This document shows, piece after piece, positions 41,301-49,345 of a DNA stretch of 64,000 nucleotides. Source of the stretch: Carpediemonas membranifera (lineage: Eukaryota; Fornicata); contig JAHDYR010000012.1 in assembly GCA_019828565.1 (NCBI GenBank), positions 1,674,001 to 1,738,000 on the forward strand. The letters run 5' to 3'. Below the pieces are notes generated by a model. That model had not been told where the DNA came from. It did no database searches and saw only the letters and a list, made by a program, of their open reading frames with translations. The position numbers and the translations under genes were made by a program. Each line of letters begins with the position of its first letter. Position 1 is the stretch's first letter.

Positions 41301-42227
41301 GCACCACGGGCGAGGCTGCGGCCAACGCCTTCGTCAACAACTGGGTGCTACGCTTTGGTTGCCCGGAGGTCCTCCAGTCAGACGGTGGTCCGGAGTTCAA
41401 CAATCAGCTATTCCACAGACTCGCGACGGAGATGGGCTTCGAGACGCACATTACAACACCACACCACCCCCCAGTCGAACGGCATGGTGGAGCGTGTCAA
41501 CAAAGAAGTCCTGCGGATCCTGAAGGCGAGGAGATTTCACTTACACGATTCCAACTGGATACGTCACCTACCAGCAGCCTGCTTTATCCTCAACTCTACC
41601 CCGAGAATCCCGACGCGGTTAATCCCCGCTGAGGTAATATTTGGTTTCAATCTCAGGATTCCAGACAAGATATTCTTGACCGACGTAGCTATAGCGAGCG
41701 CGAAACAGTACCATCGCGCGTCAGCTGAGGCAGCCATACAGCTCGCCAAGGCGAGAGCTCAAGCTATGAAGGAAGACGCGTGGTCGAAAGCGGCCTCATC
41801 ACGGACTGAGATTCTCAGCAGGTTCGTGTTAGTCAAATACCCCGCTAGACCCCCAGACAAGCTATCCCCCGGCTGGCGCGGCCCAATGAGACGCGTCAAC
41901 TGTATCAAGCAAGACGGTATCCCCGTAGCTTATGAGGTCCAAGACCTCACTGAGGGCAAGAGGGGCAAGACAATCAAGGTCGACGCAGCCAGAGTACGCA
42001 AGTTCAACCCAGGCACGCTATCAGAGTCGCAGATCAGGCAGATCGCCGCCACGGCGTTGGACGAGTACGAGATCGATCGCATATCGGACGATAGGGGCGC
42101 AGGGCCGGTCACGAAACGAGAGTACCTCGTGCACTGGCTCGGGTTTGAAGACGACGAAGCGACATGGGGGCCGTACGCTAACGTCAAGAAGACCGAGGCC
42201 CTTGAATTGTTCCTGAAGAAGAGCTAA
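38308..42227 (+). CDS. E9 Gag and Pol (two frame changes)
   Basis: Gag (ATG 38308, TAA 39220-39222, 304 residues) ends with two knuckles (CFNCGKSGHPWHKC, CSACGREGHLEKFC). Pol lies in the +1 frame and can be entered at the gag stop (AGC-TAA read as AGC-T-AAC), giving protease (LLDSGANVSVI), RT (YIDDVIVF), RNase H (MTDASGLGYGAV, EKEAYAIVAAL, LTDHRN) and integrase (CPVCQVLERP; AIDTMG; QSDGG). At nt ~41466 an extra C in a C-run shifts the frame inside HHPQSNGMVE; the rest (to TAA 42225-42227) has the integrase C-terminus and chromodomain (REYLVHWLGFEDDEATWGPY). Apart from these two points the protein is intact. Confidence 0.88.
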
Positions 42228-42281
42228 GACATTTACAAGTGCCTGGTGACCGGGGTAAAGGGCACACACACACAAGATCGT

Positions 42282-43394
42282 TTACTTGAACCAAGACGAG
42301 GGGCAGTGCTTAGTCAGCTTGTGAGCCCGGAGGAACTCGCGAGTGATGTCCAGTCGAGCCAACTCTCGGTCGACCGCGACGATGGAAAGCCCCGGGAAGC
42401 CAACGTAGGCGATGAACAACAGAAGGACGCCTTCGCGATTGAAGTCGTGGCCGACGATGGCCTCGAGCTCATACTCGCGCTCAGGATCGGACGCCTGCAG
42501 ACTGAGGCCGACCAGACGGGGAGGCAGAGCAGGCAGACCATGGGCGAGGTTACGGACGAGATAACCCCAGATCGCCGACACGTCGGCACCGCGAGAGGAC
42601 GCGACATAGACGAGGCGGTAGTAGGCAGGGGCGAAGGTCATAATGGTCAGACGGTGGAGAGACAAGCGAAGCTCAGTCTCGGAGACGCCAATCCGTCCGC
42701 CCATGAGGTACTTAATCAGTGCGGGGCTGACCAAACGATGGGAGGCTCCAGTACCGGTGATGCTCATGTCGCCATCAGGACATCGGGACATGATGTCACG
42801 ATCAGAAGCCGGACCCAACTTGTAATAGAGCGCGATCGACTTCAAGACTGAGTGGTCAATGCGCAGGTCGCGCACCTGTCGAGCCAGCGTTTTCAGAGGA
42901 CCGACGTCAAACTGGGCGAACCCCCCAGTCTCAATGGCGTCAAACACCGACTGAAACGGGAAGTCCACCCAGTTGACGTAGTTGTTGACGTGCTCAGTGA
43001 CGAACGGCGTGAGCACACCGTCGAACTCGGTGAACGGCGGTAACTCAAAACCCTCAAGGGGGACAGAAGACAACAGCTTCTCGCGCACGGCAGTCGTGAT
43101 TGTGGCGCTATATCAGCGTTAGGTTGATGTTGTTACTTACTTTTTGGCCGTTTTGCGGCTAGCGCGCTTACGGATCGCGCCAGAAGGAGCGGCAGCGGCA
43201 GAAGAAGCGGAAGGCAGCGTGGCCAGAAGATCCTGAAGCTCAGCGGGAGCAAGCTCCATGAGCTGCGAACGGATATCGGCAATAGACGACGCAGAAACCG
43301 TTTCCCCGCTTTTGGCATGCGAAAAGCGAAATGCCAAATCTGACAATTTAGTTCCGCGTCGAAACTCCCCCAAAATGCTGCCAAACAACGTCAT
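42282..43394 (-). CDS. E9 antisense accessory gene, two exons (43394-43141, 43107-42282)
   Basis: After splicing, a 359-residue protein. ATG 43394 begins MTLFGSILGEF, with a helical segment (IADIRSQLMELAPAELQDLL) and a basic patch (RKRASRKTAK) at the end of exon 1. Without splicing, exon 1 stops four bases into the intron and exon 2 has no ATG near its start; the 33-nt intron joins them in frame. Exon 2 holds the shared motif (SLHRLTIMTFAPAYYRL…, ~234-260) and a chromodomain-like end (YELEAIVGHDF… LLLFIAYVGF, ~297-345). It is convergent with pol (stops 54 bp apart). Homologous to the E3 and E5 antisense genes by motif, spacing and position. Function unknown. Confidence 0.78.
43108..43140 (-). 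other. 33-nt intron in the E9 antisense gene
   Basis: On the minus strand: GTAAGT donor, CTAAC branch-point motif 8 nt before the acceptor's TATAG. Being antisense to the genomic RNA, it would not be removed during retrotransposition, which explains its persistence. Confidence 0.82.
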
Positions 43395-43958
43395 ATAACC
43401 TCCATTTATCCCCTTATTACCTATTTTGATGTTGTTATTATTATTGGTGCAGGCACCAGATGACGGCAATGGCTGTGAAGAAAAAAGCACCAGAACTCGA
43501 CAACGAAGCCTCGTTGAGGCCTCTAATGGCCATATTTCGACAGTACTATGTAATGAACGCGAAGAAGTCCCCATGTTGGGCAAAATACGAAACCGAAGGT
43601 CGTTTGACCCAAAGGTGCACCGTTTGATTGTTTCAAACTGGTTTGTTTTCATTTGACGGCCTATACTGGCCGTGGAGGGGCAGTGTCCCCGGTAAGGATC
43701 CATTTTACATCAGCGCGCAATTTATCCAGTGGTACCACACAAAATATTTGAATCTCAGGAAAAGATTTGAGACATTGTCAGTGCGCGTAGCGACACCGAC
43801 GAGAAGGTCAGACATAGCCCATCTCACTGCCAATGAGATGGACTGCGGCGCGAGCGGCGTGGCAACCGTGAACAAAGCAGTTGACTCTTCGACAAATCCT
43901 CACTAGCCGTACAGTCACACCGCTTGAGGTCGTGCCCATTTGGGCACTGAAGGGGCAG
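43395..43958. other. E9 3' UTR with internal and terminal polypurine tracts
   Basis: 564 bp. Block ~43480-43560 (A-rich, then GAGGCCTCT) matches the UTRs of E3 and E5 and lies ~90 nt upstream of the antisense start. An internal tract GGAGGGGCAG followed by TG (43674-43683) is preceded by the hairpin CGGCC/GGCCG (43657-43672). The terminal tract (43949-43958) is preceded by the hairpin GTGCCC/GGGCAC (43932-43947). GGATCC and CAGTGGTACCAC motifs recur as in E3. No gene seen. Confidence 0.6.
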
Positions 43959-44072
43959 TGTAGTGGGTCTTACCCAATACTTACATAGTTTATGACTTAT
44001 AGATTACACCATATTTGCAACCATTGGGTTTTCTCTTTATTAAAGTTCTTTCCCTCCTCCAGTAGGAGCACA
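43959..44072 (+). repeat. E9 3' LTR (114 bp)
   Basis: Identical to 38175-38288; outer flank GCTC. Confidence 0.93.
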
Positions 44073-44076
44073 GCTC

Positions 44077-44554
44077 TATCTGAGCGTAGTCGTGGTGTGA
44101 ATTCACGCTGCAAAGAAAAAGGCTCGTATCTCGCCGTTGAGGCCTCGTTGAGGCCTGAAAATGCCATTTTCAGCACTAACCTGATTAATGGCGCAAACAG
44201 TTGGAAAGGGGCGGTGTTTCACCATCGTTGTGCTTGGATGGCCATAACCTGCACCCAAGCATTTTAAGGTACGTCACATTTCGATTTTCGGCGAGGAAAA
44301 GCCGAGGAGGGGCAGAACCCCTATGGTAGGATCCTTCTAACCCAGCGGTACCGCGCGATTGTAAGCCGTGCTATTTTGCACGTCGTTGTGCTTCTTGTTG
44401 TGTCCCCGCCAAGGTCGCAAAAAAGGGGCTCGATCGGTGGTTGGCACCCACCAGGACCGGCCCCCAAGAGCCAACATTCACCCCCACTGGCAGTAGCCAG
44501 CCGTCAAAGCTCACGCTGTCTGGGGTCATGCCTCATTGAGGCATGGAGGGGCAG
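44077..44554. other. E5 3' UTR with internal and terminal polypurine tracts
   Basis: Continues from 38117-38174 across E9. The GAGGCCTCGTTGAGGCCT block (~44140) parallels E3 and E9. Internal tract GGAGGGGCAG at 44306-44315 follows the hairpin CGGC/GCCG (44289-44304); terminal tract at 44545-44554 follows the perfect hairpin ATGCCTC/GAGGCAT (44528-44544). No gene seen. Confidence 0.6.
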
Positions 44555-44679
44555 TGTCATGGGTCTCACCCAAGATTACACAGATTTATATATGATATTA
44601 GTTAGTCAAGGAGTTTCTCCTCGACACCATTGTGTCGAGTCTTCTCCTCTTGTAAACATAGTTCGTCAAACGAACCACA
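44555..44679 (+). repeat. E5 3' LTR (125 bp)
   Basis: Uninterrupted copy; it preserves the empty T1 site (TTTATATATGATA). Outer flank AGGC. Confidence 0.93.
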
Positions 44680-45301
44680 AGGCCGCACGGAGGATGGTTC
44701 AGAACGAAGAGAATAGAAGTAGGAACATGGAGCAGACGGCAAAGAAGAAGAAGGACGAGGGCCAGAAGCGCGCGGCGGACATACAGAGACAGCACCCGCA
44801 GTCGCCGGTGACCGCTGGGCTGTGGGTGTTCGTGGACCGGGACGCTGAGATCCGCAAGAAGTACGACCTCAAGTGGCGCGGGCCGCTGAAAGTGATCAGA
44901 AAGGTGCCCGGGAAGAGCAACTCGTACATCGTGAGAGACCCGGAGACAAGGAAGACGTACAAGAAGCATGTCAGTCACTGAAGGTGGCCGAGGGAGAATG
45001 GAGTGAGGAGAAGGCCAAGATCGCTTGCGCGCTTGACAGAAGTCAGGCGTATATTAAGGAGATCGTAGACTGGAGGGTAAGGAGAGACGGCAACAAGACG
45101 CCTGAAGTGAAGTGCAGGTGGTTGGGATTCGAAGCTAGCGAAGATACCTGGAGAGTGGCAACAGATGAAGACATGCGGTCCAATATCGTGTTATTGAAGT
45201 ACATGGAGGATCACAGCCAGCTAACCAAGTGCATTGAGGACCATTTTTTCAGAGTCGATCGGAGTCAGGAACGGAGGAGGGCCACTGAGAGGGAGGGGTA
45301 G
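44680..45301 (+). pseudogene. E2 integrase C-terminus and chromodomain
   Basis: Basic integrase tail (LWVFVDRDAEIRKKYDLKWRG, IVRDPETRKTYKKHV). A 1-nt loss near 44978 stops the frame; the adjacent frame continues LKVAEGEWSEEKAKI and a chromodomain-like end (VKCRWLGFEASEDTWRVATDED) to TAG at 45299-45301. Close to the E10 counterpart (same YIKEIV, KCRWLG, DEDM blocks). Confidence 0.85.
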
Positions 45302-45302
45302 T

Positions 45303-45431
45303 GAGATTAACGTGTTATGTAAGGAGAGGTATCGGTTTAGACCATATTAGCCATAGGGTGAAACCTGTAAAGCATTCCGAGCCGCGGTTCCGTATTTCAA
45401 AAAGACAGGATGCAGTTTATGTCGTGCTACA
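45303..45431 (+). repeat. possible E2 3' LTR
   Basis: Begins TGAG directly after the purine tract (GAGAGGGAGGGGTAG, 45288-45302) and ends …GCTACA, so 129 bp with TG…CA ends. The partner LTR is absent, so the right end is unproven. Its last 21 bp equal 3334-3354. Confidence 0.5.
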
Positions 45432-45452
45432 ACATTGTGGGCGTATGAGCTC

Positions 45453-45540
45453 TGTGATCAGGTACTAAGAACTAGTCTGCCTTTATAGGGTTAACCTCGT
45501 AGGTGAAAGTGGTCTAAACTACAGGGCTTTGAATTCATCA
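45453..45540 (-). repeat. E10 3' LTR (88 bp)
   Basis: One mismatch to 51158-51245; followed on the right by the complement of the polypurine tract (CTACCCCTCCTT). Confidence 0.88.
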
Positions 45541-45567
45541 CTACCCCTCCTTCTTCAAGGCTCGGCT

Positions 45568-46811
45568 TCAATTCTGATTATCTTTTGATTGACTAGTAAG
45601 ACGAGCCTTAAGGTCTGTGTAATTCGATATCGCTTCGTCTAAGTCTGGATGGAGCTGTCTGTACTGCATAAGCGGTACGTTAGACTTCATATCTTCATCT
45701 GTAGGATCTCTCCATGTGTCGTCCGACGGCTCGTATCCTAACCAGCGGCATTTCACCAGTGGTGTCCTCATAACGTCTTTCTTAACCTTGTGCGTCACTA
45801 TCTCCTTGATATAGGTGTGCATCCGATCCTTAGCGCACTCAATCTTTGCCTTCTCTTCGTCCCACTCACCTTCCGCCAGTTTCAAATGTGCAACATGCTT
45901 CACGTACGTCTTGTTCGTCTCGGGGTCTCTAACCACGAACGAATTCTGATTCGTCTTTGCCTTCTTCACAACCTGGAGCGGTCCTCTCCACCGCAACTGG
46001 TATTTCTCCCGTGTCTCCGCATCTCGGTCCACATATACCCAAGCCTTCACGCAGACACGGGTGGGAGTCTTCTTTGCGTGTCCTTCTTGTTTCTTCTTAG
46101 CATCATCGTATGCTTTGCGAGCGGCGTTCTTCCTCTCCGTGTCGCGTTCCCTCTCGCCCCTTACCATCTGTTCAACCTTCGTCATGTCTTCTCTTCCTCG
46201 TAAGTTGGACCCGTCTTGTCCACGTTGGTCTCGTGACACCATCAGCTTCCAGGGCGAAGTGCTGGTGGCGGTTGCCCTTGCTTGGTTGATGATGTTCTGT
46301 ACCGTCGGAAGCACGCTCAGCCACGCCTTCGACTGTCTTTGGTACATCTCATCACGGAGGTGCCGGTTCACTTCACGGTTCCTCCGTTCGACCATCCCGT
46401 TCTCTTCGTGGTGGTACGGGGACGTTGTGCTGTGTCTGCTACCCAGGCCGGCTGCGAACGCCTTGAATTCGGCTGAGTCGAACTGTCGGCCACCATCTGT
46501 CACCCATTCTAGCGGTGGGGGAAGTGTGTAAGATACCTCTCCCTGATCGCCTGGATCGTGTCTGCTGATGAGACCGTGCGTAGCGGGCACATCGTCGTCC
46601 ACCTTGTGGTCTCTTCGACCAGGACGAGGATGTTCTTGAATCCCCGGTCAGGCTCCGCCATGACAATCGTGTCGGCGTACACGCGACTGAATGGTGCCGC
46701 AGGGAGTCTCACTTGCTCCTGGTAGCTGTCGGGTGTGTGTCGTTGCCGTCCCTTCTGACAAATCGTGCACTCCTTGACCATCCTGCTGACGTCGGCCTCC
46801 ACTGTCGGGAG
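45568..46811 (-). pseudogene. E10 integrase and chromodomain
   Basis: Begins mid-integrase (EADVSRMVKECTICQKG, YADTIVM). The frame breaks in a run of five C near 46525, then continues EWVTDGGRQFDSAEF, HHEENGMVERRN, a Lys-rich linker, WVYVDRDAE and the chromodomain-like end KCRWLGYEPSDDTWRDPTDED. Stop at 45568. Upstream integrase and RNase H are lost at the E11 junction. Confidence 0.82.
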
Positions 46812-49345
46812 GAGGACATCAGAAAGACGGCCTTCACCACACCGATGGGGCTGTTCGAGGCCACGCGGCTGCCTTTTGGGCTGAAAAACGCCCCAGCGTT
46901 CTTTCAAGACGCGATGAACACGATCTTTCGCGAACTGATCGACACGGGAAAACTGCACATATACATAGACGACTTCCTCGTCAAGGCCCACAGCGATAAG
47001 GAACGCCTAGAGACACTCAAGCGCCTACTCCAGATCGCCGCCGAGTACGACCTCCGATTCAACTTAGACAAGGGCGACCTCGCGAGCGAGGAGGTGAACT
47101 GCGTCGGATACTTGATATCCAAGGACGGGATCAGGATGGATCCAGCGAGGATCGCGGCAGTCCGCGACATGGCCAAACCGACTGACCTCGCGAGCCTGCG
47201 CCGTTTCCTCGGCGTGGCCATATTCTTCACGAGGTTCGTGCCCGACCTGGCCTCCATACTCGCGCCACTCACAGCACTTACGAGCAAGTCGAAGATGGTC
47301 AAGCGAGACTGGGACGACACTCACGACACCGCGTTCACACGGGCGAAGGAGGCGATCTCAGGCGCACGCATTCTGGCCGCCCCAGATTACACACAACCCC
47401 TCGTCGTCCGGACGGATGCCAGCAACATAGGCGTCGGCGGAGTCCTGCTACAGATCATCGACGGCGAGGAGCGACCCATCACATTTATGTCGAAGAAACT
47501 CACGGCAGCCGAGCAAAACTGGACCGTGGGGGAACGTGAAGCATTCGCGATAGTCCACGCCGTCCGCCTGTGGAAGCCATATCTAGCAGGGACGCAGTTC
47601 GTCATCCAGACGGACCACGCAAACCTGCGCTTCACTGAGAGATCAGCCTCTGAAAAGATCACCAGATGGAGGATGGAACTCCAGCAACACGATTTCATCA
47701 TAGAATACATCCCAGGCAAGCTTAACGACGTAGCAGACTGCCTCTCGAGGGCATTCCGCCTCCAACGGGTAAGGAAGCCACCACAGCGTCTAATGGACGA
47801 CGAATTCGTCTCCTTCGGGGAATCCGCGGACGCAGACGAGGAACAGGAGACAGAAGACGCCTACGAGGGCACAGACGCGGAAGACGGCGACGAACAAGCG
47901 CTGGACGACGAGGCGTCGAACATCATCCAGGACGCGGCCCGTCCAACCGCAGCGACGCTCGAGGAGACCCTGGCCCAGGCGCACGGCATCGAGACGGGGC
48001 ACCAAGGAGTCAACGCGACCATACGCCTCATGAAAGACGCCGGCCACTCATGGCCGGGGATGCGAGCCGCAGTCGTCGACTTCATCCTCCGGTGCCCAGT
48101 ATGCCAAAAGAACATGGCCCGAGGAAACATCAAGGTCCGGCAGGGTAAGATCCCCCGCGACACACCATTCGCACGGGTTGCGATCGATACTGTCAAGGTC
48201 ACGCCGACATCCCGCTCCGGCCACAAGTACATCATGGTGATGGTGGATCACGCCACACGCTACACCGAGATATACTCGACAACCAACAAGACAGCCGAGG
48301 ACGCCGCGGCAGCCTTGCTCCACTGGATCGGACACCACGGACCCATGGAGACCCTCCACAGCGACCAGGGCACAGAGTTCAAAAACAGAGTGGTCGCAGC
48401 CCTACTGAAGCCGCTCGACGCGTCACATCACACAACCTTCAGCTATCATCCACAGGCAAATGGGATTAACGAACGAACGAACCAGACCGTGGTGAAGCTT
48501 CTCAGAAGAGTTTGCAGCGACTGGGGCACATGGGAGGACTGGCCGATAGCACTGCCCATCATACAACGCCAAGTCAACACAAGCTACCACAGGTCCATAG
48601 GAACGACCCCGGACCAGGCGGCGCACGGCATAACGTGGAGACCGACGAACGCACTCCAGCTCATCGGTATACCGACGACGCTCGAGACGGAAGACCTCGA
48701 CTCACTCAACGAAGAGATCCGACAGCTGATACTGAAGAAGACCGCGATGATCGCCGAGAGAGAGAGGAAGGAAGAGGACGAGACCGAGGACGCTGAAACG
48801 ATCGAGACAGGCGACTATGTGCTCCTGCTCCCGCCCCACGGCGACGGAAAGATTCGGAACATCTGGAAGGGACCTTTCCAAGTCAAGGAGCCACACGGGC
48901 CCTTCGGATTCACCATATCCGACTTGACAGACCCGCAGAGAGAGCTGACCGTCCACCGCGAGCGAATCCGCAAGTTCCACGCTGGACCGCTTTCAGTCGA
49001 AGACCTGGTGCAGCTCGCAGCCACCGACGGCAACGAACGGCTGATTGACTCCATCCAAGACCACCGCACGACTCCCGAGGGACGTCGCGAGTTCCAGGTA
49101 CGCTGGTTCGGACTCGCCGACGGTGAGGAGACCTGGGAGGACTTCGACACCCTCCGGGACACCAAGCCACTCGCGGACTACCTTGAGGCTCATCCTGAGT
49201 CGGTCGTGGGGAGGGCATCTGTCGCAGGCGCAGCCGGCGCAGCCCGACTTATGACGACCTTAGACTGCGCGAGTCGTGGAGTCACGCAGGGTGACTCCAC
49301 GTGAGTCACTTCATCGGGAATAAACCTTTATGCACTCAGAGCTCA
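46812..49345 (+). mobile_element. E11: plus-strand retroelement fragment (RT to 3' UTR) without LTRs
   Basis: Open frame to TGA at 49302-49304: RT from EEDIRKTAFTTPMG through YIDDFLVK, RNase H (RTDASNIGVGGV, EREAFAIVHAV, QTDHANLRF), an acidic linker, integrase (CPVCQKNM; AIDTVK; HSDQG; HPQANGINE) and a chromodomain-like end (FQVRWFGLADGEETWEDF). AATAAA follows at ~49319. Gag, protease and the RT N-terminus are absent, and no LTR or target duplication is visible at either edge (~46812, ~49345). A distinct lineage from the others here. Confidence 0.8.

Larger units (their letters stand above)
38175..44072 (+). mobile_element. E9: plus-strand Ty3/gypsy element with a spliced antisense gene
   Basis: 5,898 bp, identical 114-bp LTRs (38175-38288, 43959-44072), GCTC duplication (38171-38174, 44073-44076), in the 3' UTR of E5. 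It is the same lineage as E5 (similar gag, pol, UTR blocks and polypurine tract). The layout is LTR, palindrome, gag, pol, convergent antisense gene, UTR, hairpin, tract GAAGGGGCAG, LTR. Confidence 0.94.
17855..44679 (+). mobile_element. E5: plus-strand Ty3/gypsy element hit by five later insertions
   Basis: Flanked by 125-bp LTRs (the left one split by T1) that are otherwise identical, and by AGGC duplications (17851-17854, 44680-44683). Unnested length is about 6.04 kb. Nested inside it are T1 (5' LTR), E6 (pol, CCGG), E7 (CGGC) and E8 (TGAC) in the antisense gene, and E9 (GCTC) in the 3' UTR. Removing them all leaves one complete gag-pol frame and one complete antisense frame, so the host copy was intact when it was hit. 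Confidence 0.93.
3717..45431 (+). mobile_element. E2: degenerate plus-strand Ty3/gypsy element, split by E3 and E5
   Basis: The oldest resolvable plus-strand element. It survives in three blocks: 3717-4581, 15898-17854 and 44680-45431. Removing E3 (duplication GGGT) restores its RT frame (…DKKGGDKRLCVDY…), and removing E5 (duplication AGGC) restores its integrase linker (…METEAARRMVQ… region). The 5' LTR and most of gag are missing. It has several frameshifts, including two 16-nt insertions with a common core. It carries no antisense gene: the chromodomain stop at 45299-45301 is followed immediately by the polypurine tract. Confidence 0.8.

Noticed and set aside
43137-43703. 188-codon minus-strand frame taken as a whole
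   Set aside because: Only the part from ATG 43394 fits the antisense gene; the upstream portion crosses the conserved UTR block and has low-complexity Asn runs.
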